Positions 18,804 through 27,709 of a DNA stretch of 38,494 bases are shown piece by piece. Position 1 is the first letter of the stretch. Every line of letters starts with the position of its first letter. Under the pieces are notes generated by a model. That model was not told where the DNA came from and made no database searches. It was given only the letters and a program-made list of their open reading frames with translations. The stretch spans positions 1-38,494 of the forward strand of contig CADDYU010000022.1 in assembly GCA_902810705.1 (NCBI GenBank). The letters run 5' to 3'. Origin of the DNA: Methylococcaceae bacterium (GTDB lineage Bacteria; Pseudomonadota; Gammaproteobacteria; Methylococcales; Methylococcaceae). The translations under genes were made by a program, and so were the position numbers.

Positions 18804-19628
18804 ATGCCTCTTGGAAGAGAACCTTCCCGACTTCTGGAGCCTGTAATCGCGCTCGCCAAAGAGGCGGGCCAACGCATCACGGACATTTACCATTCCGATT
18901 TCAGGATCGGCGCCAAAGACGACAATTCGCCGCTCACGGCGGCCGACCTCGCCTCACACCACTATTTGGTTGAGGGTTTGGAATCCTTGCGGCCGAAATA
19001 CCCGGTGCTGTCTGAGGAATCCCGGGCGCTGCCCTTCGAGACGCGCTCGCGCTGGGAAACGTTCTGGCTGATCGATCCTCTGGATGGCACCCGGGAGTTC
19101 ATCAAGCGCAACGGGGAGTTTACCGTCAACATCGCTTTGATTCACCGCCACGAACCAGTGCTCGGGGTTGTTTACGCGCCGGCGCTCGGCATCTGTTATT
19201 TTGCCTCGGAAGGCTGCGGTGCATTCAAGCAGACCGGCGATGCTGAACCGGAGACCATTCACGTCTGGCCGAAAGCGCCAGCTACCGTGCGGGTGGTTGG
19301 CAGCCGCTCGCATGGAACGCTAGCATTGCGCCTCTATTTAAGCCGGTTGGGAGAACACGAGCTGACCTCGATCGGCAGCTCGCTGAAATTCTGCCTGGTG
19401 GCGGAGGGCCGTGCCGATCTTTATCCCCGAATCGGGCCGACCTCGGAGTGGGACACGGCGGCTGCGCATTGCGTCGTCAAGGAGGCCGGCGGAGAAGTCA
19501 CCGATCTGTCTGGCAGAACACTGCGTTACAACACCAAGGAATCTATGCTCAATCCGTATTTTCTGGTCTACGGCGACAGAACGCGAGATTGGCGAAGGTA
19601 TGCCGCAGGAATCACCGAGGAACGATAA
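18804..19628 (+). CDS. cysQ: 3'(2'),5'-bisphosphate nucleotidase CysQ
   Basis: 274 residues from the ATG at 18804; upstream in-frame starts at 18765 (ATG) and 18747 (TTG) are possible, and none has a good ribosome site. The inositol-monophosphatase fold is shown by NSPLTAADLASH, VLSEES, the metal-binding WLIDPLDGTREF, KRNGEFTVNIALI, and TSEWDTAAAHCVVKEAGG. CysQ hydrolyses 3'-phosphoadenosine 5'-phosphate, a by-product of sulfate assimilation that inhibits sulfotransferases and RNases. The start was picked because E. coli CysQ begins close to this point. Confidence 0.93.
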   Translation: MPLGREPSRLLEPVIALAKEAGQRITDIYHSDFRIGAKDDNSPLTAADLASHHYLVEGLESLRPKYPVLSEESRALPFETRSRWETFWLIDPLDGTREFIKRNGEFTVNIALIHRHEPVLGVVYAPALGICYFASEGCGAFKQTGDAEPETIHVWPKAPATVRVVGSRSHGTLALRLYLSRLGEHELTSIGSSLKFCLVAEGRADLYPRIGPTSEWDTAAAHCVVKEAGGEVTDLSGRTLRYNTKESMLNPYFLVYGDRTRDWRRYAAGITEER

Positions 19629-19813
19629 ATTTGTAAGTGCCTGTTGCGAATAAGCCCTAAATAGCCCCTTTGGGTGTCGTGCGACAGGCTCATCATGGGT
19701 CTGGCCAGCAGGATCGGCAAGGCGCCGCAGGCGCGTGGTCCACGATACCTTAAATTCGTGGTCCAGAGACTTTCTGGGTTTTTGCGCGGCTTGATGCGCA
19801 GGGCAGCGGGCTC

Positions 19814-20893
19814 TCAATTCGCACCCATCAGGGAAACAGTCCCATCGATGGGCTCGTTGGCCGGATGGTCATGGTAAATGACCCGGTCCCAAATTTGCTG
19901 GGTCCATGCGGGATCAACCCGCAGATCTCCTCGAAGCAGCCACTCCACAACGAACTGGGCGACTTTCGGATAAGTGATTTTCACGGCTTTGGTGCGTTTC
20001 AGCCAAAAAGCCACCACGGCTCGATCCAGTTCGGCCATGACAGTGCCGAGCTGGGCCTGCTCCAGGGCGAGTGCATTGGAGAGCTGCTCCATTTGCGCCC
20101 TGAGCGGCTTTACGAGCAGTTTCTTGCCGAGCTGTAGCGCTTCGCTCGCGAGCTCGAAGCCAGCGTTGCTGATCACGCCGGCGGAATCCTTTAGATCGCT
20201 CTGAAAGCCGCTCCGGGACAAGCGCTTGACATGGATGTGGTCTGGTTTGTGCTCTAAATCGGCATTGCTGTACACGTGAAACTGATAATCGTCGAACCTT
20301 TCCAGAAGCCGTGCGACGGCGCGGATGTCCTCAAAAGGTAGATAAACCAGAATCTTGTCCGGATGTACAGCATCGACGACCGGTGTTTCGATAATCGGTG
20401 GCAGAATTGGTTGATTGAAATGGTACCAGTGCAATCCCAACTTGATCGAGGCGGGCGCAAAATACCGCATGACCGTGCGCGCCAGCACGTCATCGCCGGT
20501 GATCGGAATGGTATGGCCGAACGCGTATTGATGACCGATACCGACGGTCTTAATTTTTTTTAGCTTGGCCGCCCAAGCGGTCACCGGTTCGAAGTCGGTA
20601 ATCACCAGGTCGTAACCGGAAAAATCGAGCTGCTTGACGTCGCGATAGAACTGGCGAAGGTCATTGTTGAAGGCGGTTCTTGCATAGCTTACCCTTCCTG
20701 CTTGGGTGCTGAAGGTGAGACCGCGCCGCCACTGGTAATCTCCGAACCGATCCATCTCGAAGAGATGATCTTTGGGTCTGCCCGAAAAGAGATAAGTAAC
20801 CTCGACTCCCGCTGCCTTTAGATGTGGCGCCATGACCCGCGCCCGTGTGATGTGACCGTTGCCTGTCGCCTGAACTCCGTAAAATATCTTCAC
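19814..20893 (-). CDS. MJ1255/VC2487-type glycosyltransferase
   Basis: 359 residues with a GTG start at 20893. The N-terminus MKIFYGVQATGNGHITRA and the later AGVISNAGFELASEALQLGKK (start of the nucleotide-sugar part) are characteristic of the MJ1255 family, GT-B fold proteins related to MurG and UDP-glucuronosyltransferases. I chose GTG at 20893 because it overlaps the PAP2 stop by GTGA and gives the family N-terminus; an ATG at 20917 adds eight residues. Neither donor nor acceptor is known. The tight pairing with a membrane PAP2 phosphatase suggests glycolipid work at the inner membrane. Confidence 0.85.
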   Translation of the reverse strand: MKIFYGVQATGNGHITRARVMAPHLKAAGVEVTYLFSGRPKDHLFEMDRFGDYQWRRGLTFSTQAGRVSYARTAFNNDLRQFYRDVKQLDFSGYDLVITDFEPVTAWAAKLKKIKTVGIGHQYAFGHTIPITGDDVLARTVMRYFAPASIKLGLHWYHFNQPILPPIIETPVVDAVHPDKILVYLPFEDIRAVARLLERFDDYQFHVYSNADLEHKPDHIHVKRLSRSGFQSDLKDSAGVISNAGFELASEALQLGKKLLVKPLRAQMEQLSNALALEQAQLGTVMAELDRAVVAFWLKRTKAVKITYPKVAQFVVEWLLRGDLRVDPAWTQQIWDRVIYHDHPANEPIDGTVSLMGAN

Positions 20894-21417
20894 GTAACGA
20901 ATATCCGAAGGCTCCACAGAGCAATGCTGGTTCCCATGGTCGCTCCCATGAGGATGTCAGTGGGAAAATGGACGCCGAGAAAGATTCTCGACAAACCAAT
21001 CGAGCCCGCCCAAGCATACATGGGCAGTGCCAGATCGGGATAGAAGTTCGCCAGCAGGGTTGCCATCAAGAACGCTGCCGATGTATGGCCCGAGGGAAAG
21101 CTGAATTGATCCGAGGGAATAATGAAACTGCGAAAGTCATTGAGTGCTTCCTGAGGCCGGTTGCGCTTGAATCCGTTTTTCAGGACGAAATAAAGGGGTC
21201 GTTCAATCGCGAACGCGGCCAAAGCGCAAGCCAGGAGCAGTCGGTCGTCGGCCGATCCAGTCCAAAAAAGATAGCCGCCAAAAGCCGCGTAGAGAACCCC
21301 GTCACCGGAATGTGAAATCCAGCGGCTGAGTTGGGTGAACAAGGTTCGCCGTTTTCGGGCCATTACCCAGGTGAACATGGAAACATCGAGTTGTTGGATG
21401 TTAGTTAACAACTTCAT
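20890..21417 (-). CDS. PAP2-family membrane phosphatase
   Basis: 175 residues with several hydrophobic helices. The three acid-phosphatase motifs are complete: Lys80-x6-Arg87-Pro88, PSGH at 108-111, and Ser143-Arg144-x5-His150-x3-Asp154. Such enzymes remove phosphate from lipid phosphates or polyprenyl diphosphates outside the cytoplasm. GGAGGA is seven to twelve bases before the ATG, a strong ribosome site. The stop overlaps the start of the glycosyltransferase gene, so the two are probably made together. Substrate unknown: undecaprenyl diphosphate and phosphatidate-type lipids are both possible. Confidence 0.88.
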   Translation of the reverse strand: MKLLTNIQQLDVSMFTWVMARKRRTLFTQLSRWISHSGDGVLYAAFGGYLFWTGSADDRLLLACALAAFAIERPLYFVLKNGFKRNRPQEALNDFRSFIIPSDQFSFPSGHTSAAFLMATLLANFYPDLALPMYAWAGSIGLSRIFLGVHFPTDILMGATMGTSIALWSLRIFVT

Positions 21418-21901
21418 GGCCGTTCCTCCAACGATAAAGCGCCCATTAGCAGCTTAAAACCGAGCAATGACTATGGCGTGAAGGAGGGGTGACGGTTCAA
21501 TGACGATAGCTATAAGTCGCGAGAAGCCTGGCTGAAGCGCCGTCTAACCCGGCTAGTCGGCCTCGATTCCGATCCGGGCAAGGCGGGCGGTGGCATACGT
21601 TCCTGGCTCAGGGCCAGATCGCCTGAAATCTCCATAGATCGCGCGGTCGATTCCACTTTTCTCCGAGCCGATATCGCCAGTTTCCTCAGCTAGATTTCAT
21701 TGAGGCGCTATCGGCTGCGCCATCAGCTTGGGCAGCGGCGATGGTGGGACGTAGGCTTAACGTCCGAATACGCCGCTCCGCCATTCATTCTCCTTTGCCC
21801 ATGGCCTGAGCCGTGAGGCAGGCCGCGTCCAAAGAAACTGAGGATAATCTGCCGGCGGTCCAGGCGGGCGGGCCACCGGCTCGAACCCGAGCTCAGTACC
21901 G
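21418..21901. other. Intergenic DNA, no intact gene
   Basis: The bases just after 21417 form the leader of the PAP2 gene. On the plus strand an open stretch at 21494-21693 (beginning RFNDDSYKSREAWLKRRL) has no start codon and no relative I can name; it may be debris. A minus frame at 21757-22002 is also open but has no ribosome site. Confidence 0.4.
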
Positions 21902-22166
21902 TCCGAGGCCGTCCAACTCGGCGAGGTCAAGGTGACGGGTGATTGGCTGGGCAAATTCATCGATGAAGCGACACCATCCACGGTCACCTCGTCTACAACC
22001 AAGCCTTCGGCAATACCGCGAATTCAACTGGACCATTCCGCCCACACTAGGTCACCGTGGGCGGGCGCCATCTCCGCGAGGAATCGGATCAGGAAGTCAT
22101 CCAGCAGAGTCTGGCCACGGGAGCCTCCACCGGGTCGCGGGATTCTCGGTTCAAGACCGATTGGAG
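21902..22166 (+). pseudogene. Probable remnant of a TonB-dependent receptor
   Basis: Two fragments in different frames read like pieces of such a receptor. The first, at 21902-21964, gives SEAVQLGEVKVTGDWLG, which resembles the TonB box and start of a plug domain. The second, at 21967-22166, contains GHLVYNQAFGNTANS, a TAG at 22048, then VTVGGRHLREESDQE and later RFKTDW, like an outer-membrane barrel strand. Most of a receptor (usually 650 residues or more) is missing. A strong terminator follows 15 bases later on the same strand. The identification rests on pattern only. Confidence 0.4.
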
Positions 22167-22181
22167 GCGTGCGGCATCAGC

Positions 22182-22214
22182 GGCGGCCGGACGGCCGCAT
22201 TCGGCCGCCTTTTT
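22182..22214 (+). terminator. Rho-independent terminator with no intact gene upstream
   Basis: GGCGGCCG at 22182-22189 pairs perfectly with CGGCCGCC at 22202-22209, followed by five T (22210-22214). The T run is on the plus strand, so it ends plus-strand transcription, although the only gene nearby on that strand is the decayed receptor. The minus-strand methyltransferase gene ends four bases away, and the same hairpin has no U run in that direction. Confidence 0.75.
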
Positions 22215-22217
22215 CGG

Positions 22218-23138
22218 TCAGCCCGGCTTTTTAGCCCGGAAGATGCAATACCGGACCATGTTGTCCCGGAATACCTTCCACTGAGCCAATGCCACCTTGA
22301 AATTGGCGGTCTGGGCCTTCTTGCGGAACCCCAGCCACTGCATGGTCAACTGCATGGGATAGGTCCACAGGGCAGTCAGGTACATGCGCCGGGAGGACGG
22401 CAGGGTTTCCCTGGTGGCCTCGGTGATCTGCACATCGATGAAGCCGCATTCCTCCAGGCCCGCCTGGAACTCCTCCACGCTGGCGAGATTGGGCACGGCC
22501 CAGCCGTTCAAGCAATCCATGACCGCCCGCCATTCCTCCGCCGTGAATTCCCGACGGGTGGCGTAGCCGTCGCAGGCGATCAAGGTGCCGCCCTTCCGCA
22601 GCAAACGGTAGGCTTCCCGGAAGAAATCCCGCTTGTCCGTGGCGTAGCAACTGCTTTCCACGGCCCAGATCACGTCGAATGATCCATCGGGAAACGGAGT
22701 GATGCAGAAATCGGCCACCTGAAAATCCACCTTGCCCGAGACTCCATGGCGCTTGGCGTTCCGCTTGGCGTGTTCGACTTGCTGGGCGCTGACGGTGATG
22801 CCGGTCGCCCGGCAGCCTCGGTGTTTCGCCAGCCAAATGGAACTGCCGCCGATGCCGCAGCCCGCGTCCAGCACATGGTCTTCCGGGCCGATGCCGGCGA
22901 TCTCGGCCAGGATGTGATTCTTGTTCAGCAGGGCTTCGCTGTGGGTTTTGGTATTCTTGTCCCAATATCCGTAATGCAGCGCCAGATTTTCGTTATTGAA
23001 CCAGGCGGTCCGGTAATCCCAATAACAGTCGTCGTAATGTCTCGCGGTATCCGCGCGAATATCTTCTTCGGAAAACTCGACGCCACGGCGAAGAGTGTCG
23101 GTGCGGTAATCCTTGTTGGGTTCGAGGTAGTAGGCCAT
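22218..23138 (-). CDS. SAM-dependent methyltransferase, tocopherol/sterol methyltransferase-like
   Basis: 306 residues, class I Rossmann methyltransferase. Motif I is VLDAGCGIGGSS at 89-100, then GITVSAQQVEHAKRNA, FPDGSFDVIWAVES and LRKGGTLIACDGYA. The first 60 residues (HYDDCYWDYRTAWFN, LALHYGYWD) match the N-terminal part seen in small-molecule methyltransferases of the gamma-tocopherol and sterol C24 type, which act on hydrophobic or cyclic substrates. I cannot name the substrate. The gene stands alone on its strand, with a perfect 14-base palindrome just upstream and no strong ribosome site. Confidence 0.75.
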   Translation of the reverse strand: MAYYLEPNKDYRTDTLRRGVEFSEEDIRADTARHYDDCYWDYRTAWFNNENLALHYGYWDKNTKTHSEALLNKNHILAEIAGIGPEDHVLDAGCGIGGSSIWLAKHRGCRATGITVSAQQVEHAKRNAKRHGVSGKVDFQVADFCITPFPDGSFDVIWAVESSCYATDKRDFFREAYRLLRKGGTLIACDGYATRREFTAEEWRAVMDCLNGWAVPNLASVEEFQAGLEECGFIDVQITEATRETLPSSRRMYLTALWTYPMQLTMQWLGFRKKAQTANFKVALAQWKVFRDNMVRYCIFRAKKPG

Positions 23139-23153
23139 TGGGTTCTTATGGTT

Positions 23154-23167
23154 CTAATTGGAATTAG
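23154..23167. promoter_or_regulatory. Palindrome CTAATTGGAATTAG upstream of the methyltransferase
   Basis: Six-base perfect arms with a two-base centre, ending 16 bases before the methyltransferase ATG. Its location suits a repressor operator, but no regulator is known and chance cannot be excluded for an A+T-rich palindrome of this size. Confidence 0.3.
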
Positions 23168-23669
23168 TTGGAATGAAAGCCGCCTATCCAGGGAGATTTG
23201 AGTTAAGTCGGGGGCAGGAGCGCAAACCCGGCTCAGGGGCAGGCGGTTAACCATACGGCAAATTCAGACGGCGGGGACGGCGCTGATCTCGCACCGTGCG
23301 GGCTATCGCTTGGGTCCCCGTCAAAGACCTGCGTCCGCCGCTCCGAAATTCAAAAATTAGGGAATCAAACCCTCACGCGGAAGTCCGGCAGGAATTTGGG
23401 CAAAGTTTATCGCGGTATGGTCATTCTCACCATCAATGCCGCACTCCAGGCGGCTATGCGAGGGTCTTGAGGCGCTCCGCAGTCAAGGAATGCACGGTAC
23501 CTTCCGCATCATGGTTAAGTAGAATGTCCGCACGTTAACCGAAACGGCATGATCGCGGCGTTCCCGCCGTGGATCGCGCCGGAGGATGCGGAATTGAGGC
23601 GGAAATCGACAAGCTGATGGGGGAGTATCAGTGACGGAATGAACTCTGCGCCCCTCGTCCGAGGACACG
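23168..23669. other. Intergenic DNA without recognisable genes
   Basis: About 500 bases between the methyltransferase start and the end of the DUF2892-like gene. I found no ribosome site followed by a sensible frame, no tRNA and no convincing terminator hairpin. It probably includes the methyltransferase promoter. Confidence 0.4.
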
Positions 23670-24137
23670 CTATCTTTCCCGATACTTCCCGCCTACCGGA
23701 ATCAATCGCCGAACGGAACCCTCCGGCAAGTCGGAAAAGTCGCCGCGCAAGACCTTCAGTGCATACTTTTCCCGATCGATTTCGCTCCGGGTGCGGATTC
23801 CCAGCCGGCGGAAGACGGAAATAGGCGGGCACCAGCCTTGTAGCGCATGCTGGAGCAGGAAGCCTGCCACCCCGGTTGATAGAAGCAGCCACCGCCGGCT
23901 GTGGAGCCGCGACAGCAGCAGTCCCAGCAGCGAAAAGGTCGAAGCGTTGGTTTCCAGCACCCGTTCTATGTCCCATTCGCGGTCGAGCTTTTCGATGCGG
24001 CGGCTCAAGGCCTCCCGATTCAAGCTGCTGTAGCGGCGGATGCTGGCGTCGATCGCCGCGTCGATGCGAGCGTTGATTTCAGGCGGCGTATTCCGCCTTA
24101 CTCTATCGGTTTCTTCGCGCTCTTGCGGAATCGTCAT
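23670..24137 (-). CDS. DUF2892-like small membrane protein
   Basis: 155 residues. A charged N-terminal half with predicted helix (INARIDAAIDASIRRY, RRIEKLDREWDIERVLETNA) leads to a hydrophobic segment (about 70-98) and then GWCPPISVFRRLGIRT, which is the hallmark of the small YgaP-transmembrane/DUF2892 group, followed by EIDREKYALKVLRGDF. Function unknown. Its ATG overlaps the stop of the upstream DUF1264 lipoprotein gene (ATGA), so the two proteins are probably made together and may act in the same envelope process. Confidence 0.75.
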   Translation of the reverse strand: MTIPQEREETDRVRRNTPPEINARIDAAIDASIRRYSSLNREALSRRIEKLDREWDIERVLETNASTFSLLGLLLSRLHSRRWLLLSTGVAGFLLQHALQGWCPPISVFRRLGIRTRSEIDREKYALKVLRGDFSDLPEGSVRRLIPVGGKYRER

Positions 24138-25006
24138 GGCTGTTCCTCGCTGGAAGGGGATTTTTGATGCAGGCCGCGTCCCTGTGCCTCGGCCGAGCCG
24201 GCTTTCCGTTGATCCATTACGCCCGGTATGGACGTGGTAGGTCGCCCGAATTTGCCCTTGAGCGCATCCACGCCGGCCTGAGGTTTGGCCAACGGGACCA
24301 GATCGGCCCGCATCCGCCGCTTTTCGTCCGTGCTTATCCCCAATCGTTGATCCCGTTCCTCAAACAGGCCCGGCAAGGCTTCGCCATCTCGATTAAAGGA
24401 CCATTCCAGCATGGCGTCGCCGACCGGCATCCGGTCTCCGGTCCGCTTGAAGGGTGCCGAATTCCATACATGCCAGGTTTTGCCGTAGCTGTTCATCTTG
24501 CTCCGCATCAACTCTTTTTCCGCCGCGGCTGGAATGCCTGGCGCCGCCAGCTCGCCAGACAGGATCTCGTAGTTGTGCGGGTGCCAATATTTCCGTTCGC
24601 TTTGAGGGAGAGCGTCGAATAGGCGCTCGGAAATGATGTATTCGATGCCGATCAGGTTCGCGGTTTCGGTGTTGCCGTCGAACAGGGCGCATTGGGCGAA
24701 TTCTTCGTTGACTTGCCGGCAGTAGTGATGGGCTTCCATTTGCAGGGAAGGGTTTTCCTTGGCGGCATGGAAACCCACCAGGTAAACGTCCATGGGCCGC
24801 AAGGGCGCCTGAGTTTGCAGCAGGGCCGCGCCGGTTTCCAGGGCTTGGGTCTTGCCGGTTTTCTCGGTCCCTAACGGCTGCACCGGAGGCGGCTTGCCAC
24901 TCGGTGCCGCGCAGGCGGCAAGTATCGCAAGCATTGCTGTGGGCCAGGCTGGATGCCGGGCGATCCGCGGGGAGAAAACGGGGATGGTGCGATCGAGCTT
25001 ATTCAT
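24134..25006 (-). CDS. DUF1264 / oil-body-associated-protein (OBAP) family lipoprotein
   Basis: 290 residues from the ATG at 25006. The signal peptide ends in the lipobox ILAAC (Cys32), so a lipid-anchored envelope protein is expected. The rest follows the OBAP (DUF1264) pattern: PMDVYLVGFHA, HHYCRQVNEEFAQCALFD, LIGIEYIISERLF, HPHNYEILSGELAAPG, and SYGKTWHVWN. This family was described in plant oil bodies and also occurs in fungi and bacteria; its molecular job is unknown. A start 84 bases upstream would bury the signal peptide. It overlaps the DUF2892-like gene by four bases. Confidence 0.82.
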   Translation of the reverse strand: MNKLDRTIPVFSPRIARHPAWPTAMLAILAACAAPSGKPPPVQPLGTEKTGKTQALETGAALLQTQAPLRPMDVYLVGFHAAKENPSLQMEAHHYCRQVNEEFAQCALFDGNTETANLIGIEYIISERLFDALPQSERKYWHPHNYEILSGELAAPGIPAAAEKELMRSKMNSYGKTWHVWNSAPFKRTGDRMPVGDAMLEWSFNRDGEALPGLFEERDQRLGISTDEKRRMRADLVPLAKPQAGVDALKGKFGRPTTSIPGVMDQRKAGSAEAQGRGLHQKSPSSEEQP

Positions 25007-25177
25007 ACCGGCACGCCAGGGAAGTAACTTCGATGACATTATTTTCAGCGAGAGTGATAGCTGCAATAGGCGGAATTGCCTATGCAGCAAGGTAATCCAT
25101 GCTTGATCTCCGGCATCACAAGGGTCAAATCAACATTCAAGCCGCCTCGCGACTATGCTCCTACGCGTGATCATCTC

Positions 25178-25867
25178 TTAGCTTTCATGGCGTGGGAGCG
25201 TTGAACAGCCTGACAATGGTTCCATCTCGGCCTTGTCCAGCCGAATGGCGTCCGCTAGCGGTCGGATTAAGGCCAAGGCGGCTTCTTCAACGGTTCCGCC
25301 CATGGCGATCAAGCCGTCTCTATGGCCACCCATCGCAATGACTCGGATGGCCGGTTTCGCCAGCAATCCTTGCACCGCGGCGGCCATGTCTGGCGTGCCA
25401 TAGGCGATGCTCGGATCGATTACCGGAATTGCCAGATTCAGAGCTTGACGCCAAAGTTCGGGGGAGTGGACGTGAAGCACGCAGTTCACGGCCGGTGCCG
25501 CCTGATAGGCGGCGGCATGCGTAAGCGCCTCGGAGGAAGGCTGGATTGGCCCTTCCGCCACCAGAAGATTCATCTTAATGTTGAAGTCGATGATGAGGCT
25601 ATAGTGGTCGGCTGAAAGTCGATCTAGGCCACCGGTTTGAGTGCCGCTAATCAGAAATCGCCGGTCTACGAGCCGCCGACTGACGTTACCGTAAGCTAAA
25701 CCGCCGTAGCGGGCCGGATCACAGCCGGTGAGCCCTAGTCGGAACAGAACAGTGCGCCACGCGTCCAATTCGGCCAACAGCCGCCAGTCCATGGGGAGCG
25801 CCGGCCTGAAATCCAGATGGTATTTGACGATGCTTTCGGGCTCATCGAGCGGGCTGGATGCTAGCAT
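25178..25867 (-). CDS. Class II aldolase/adducin-domain protein
   Basis: 229 residues. The zinc-site pattern of the class II aldolase fold is visible: NVSRRL near 62, PSSEALTHAAAYQ at about 109-121 with the catalytic-type Glu, HVHSPELW (two His ligands) and a third His in MGGHRDGLIAMGG. Members are sugar-phosphate aldolases, epimerases or dehydratases such as MtnB; many stay unassigned. Here the usual MRNHG-like third motif is altered, so I do not choose a substrate. The gene has no functional neighbour on its strand and is divergent from tRNA-Leu. Confidence 0.8.
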   Translation of the reverse strand: MLASSPLDEPESIVKYHLDFRPALPMDWRLLAELDAWRTVLFRLGLTGCDPARYGGLAYGNVSRRLVDRRFLISGTQTGGLDRLSADHYSLIIDFNIKMNLLVAEGPIQPSSEALTHAAAYQAAPAVNCVLHVHSPELWRQALNLAIPVIDPSIAYGTPDMAAAVQGLLAKPAIRVIAMGGHRDGLIAMGGTVEEAALALIRPLADAIRLDKAEMEPLSGCSTLPRHES

Positions 25868-26136
25868 GGATTAGGTGGCGGCGCTTTGGCGGCGTAGGGC
25901 TGAAAATTTATGGTTTAATGTATTCAAGCCTGTTTTGCCAATGATGTGAAAGAACTCCCTTGCAGTGCCCTGGCCTAGCGTAGCAGGTTTGTAAAACGAC
26001 CAGATAGATGAAAAATCGGCACGGGGAATTATAATAGGGCAAAGCTTAAGGCTTGGTTCGAAACCCTGATTCATAAGAAAACCGCCGTCTCCGGTGCGGA
26101 TTAAACGAACGGAGGCCAACCCCAACGATCAAACGA

Positions 26137-26221
<85 letters not shown>

Positions 26222-26369
26222 TAGCATCCCCGCACGACACATTTCGCGATTTCCATAAGCCGCCGCCTTTGGATACCGAATGGCCGTTGCGCACCTTCGT
26301 GCTTCAGCCAATTGGTTTTTGTGCCGCCGACAGCTTTCCCCATATCTTTTATATTAAGGTAACAGCGAC

Positions 26370-27689
26370 ATGCAAGTTTCTGTCGAAACGACTTCCGGAC
26401 TGAATCGAAAAATCACCATCCAAGTTCCCGAAGAAAAGATTCAGGAAAAGATCGCCTCACGCCTCAAGGCTCTATCCCGTCAAGTCAAGATCGATGGGTT
26501 CCGGCCTGGCAAAGTGCCTCAGGGCGTTATCAAGAAGCGCTACGGCCAGCAGGTCCGGGAAGAAGTGCTGTCGGAGCTGATTCAATCCAGCTTTTACGAT
26601 GCCGTTCGCGACGAACAGCTGCGACCGGCCGGTGCGCCTGAAATCAAGGCGCATAAGATTGAGGAAGGTCAGGGCCTGGAGTATGAGGCGAATTTCGAGG
26701 TTATGCCTGAGTTCGTGCCGATGCCCTTGGAGACCTTGGAAGTCAAACGTTTCGTTTCCGAGGTGACCGAGGTGGATGTGGACGCGATGGTTGAGCGCCT
26801 CCGCGAGCAGCGAAAAACCTGGCGCGAGGTGGAGCGGCCGGCGGCGGAAGGCGACCGCGTCCTTATTTCGTTCGAGGGTTGGCTCGGCGAGGAGTCCTTT
26901 ACTAATGGGCGTGTGGAAAGCTTCCCGGTCGTTCTGGGTTCCAAGCAGATGATTCCAGGCTTTGAGGAGAAATTGATAGGAACCGAGGCGGGCGCGAAAC
27001 TCGACTTCGAGCTGGAGTTTCCAGCCGACTATCCGGGCGAGAAGATGGCCGGCAAGACCGGACACTTCTCGATCGACGTTCTCAAGATCGAAGAAAGCGT
27101 ACTACCGGAACTGGACGCTGAATTTATTAAGTCCTTCGGCGTCGAAGATGGCAGCCTCACCGCTTTCCGCGACGACATCCGGGGCAACATGGAACGGGAA
27201 ATGCGGCGGGCATTGCAGGCGCGGACCAAACGCTCCGTGATGGACGCCTTGTTCTCGGCCAATGCGATTACTTTGCCCAACGTGCTGATTAAGGACGAAC
27301 TAGAGAGCTTGCTGGCGCCTTACCGGGAATCGGCCCAAAAGCGGCAGCAGTCCCTGGATGAGCCCAAGCTCAGGGAACAACTTGGTCCCTTGGCGCAGCG
27401 GCGGGTGGCCTTGGCCCTGATTCTCGGCAAGCTCATCGAGGCGCACAATGTTTCGGTGAACCCCGCCCGCGTGCGAGCGGCGGTCGAGGATTTGGCACTG
27501 AGTTATGAGGATTCCGAGGCCGTGGTCCGCTGGTATTATGGCGAGAAGGGAAGACTCCAGGAGGTCGAAAATTTGGTCATGGAAGATCAGATCGTCGATT
27601 TGGTCCTGGAAAAAGCGCGAGTCACTGAAGAGCACATCGGATTCCACGAGCTCGTGCAGGCGGCCAATTCTTCGTCCAGTCAGGCTTAA
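26370..27689 (+). CDS. tig: Trigger factor
   Basis: 439 residues. The N-terminal ribosome-binding domain has the signature GFRPGKVP near 45-52, and the middle FKBP-type domain (about 160-246) has [30 protein letters not shown] and [13 protein letters not shown]. The C-terminal chaperone arms fill the rest. It binds nascent chains at the ribosome exit. It starts the block tig-clpP-clpX-lon, the common order in gammaproteobacteria, and lies 148 bases after tRNA-Leu. Confidence 0.97.
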   Translation: MQVSVETTSGLNRKITIQVPEEKIQEKIASRLKALSRQVKIDGFRPGKVPQGVIKKRYGQQVREEVLSELIQSSFYDAVRDEQLRPAGAPEIKAHKIEEGQGLEYEANFEVMPEFVPMPLETLEVKRFVSEVTEVDVDAMVERLREQRKTWREVERPAAEGDRVLISFEGWLGEESFTNGRVESFPVVLGSKQMIPGFEEKLIGTEAGAKLDFELEFPADYPGEKMAGKTGHFSIDVLKIEESVLPELDAEFIKSFGVEDGSLTAFRDDIRGNMEREMRRALQARTKRSVMDALFSANAITLPNVLIKDELESLLAPYRESAQKRQQSLDEPKLREQLGPLAQRRVALALILGKLIEAHNVSVNPARVRAAVEDLALSYEDSEAVVRWYYGEKGRLQEVENLVMEDQIVDLVLEKARVTEEHIGFHELVQAANSSSSQA

Positions 27690-27709
27690 CCATCCATAGG
27701 CAAGGCAAA

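Noticed and set aside
21939-22682. A 247-codon plus frame running into the methyltransferase
   Set aside because: Its right part is antisense to the methyltransferase, and the left part crosses the terminator at 22182-22214.
23275-23660. Short hairpin-like stretches in the gap before the DUF2892-like gene, considered as terminator or small RNA
   Set aside because: Stems are short or imperfect and no T run follows; nothing separates them from chance.
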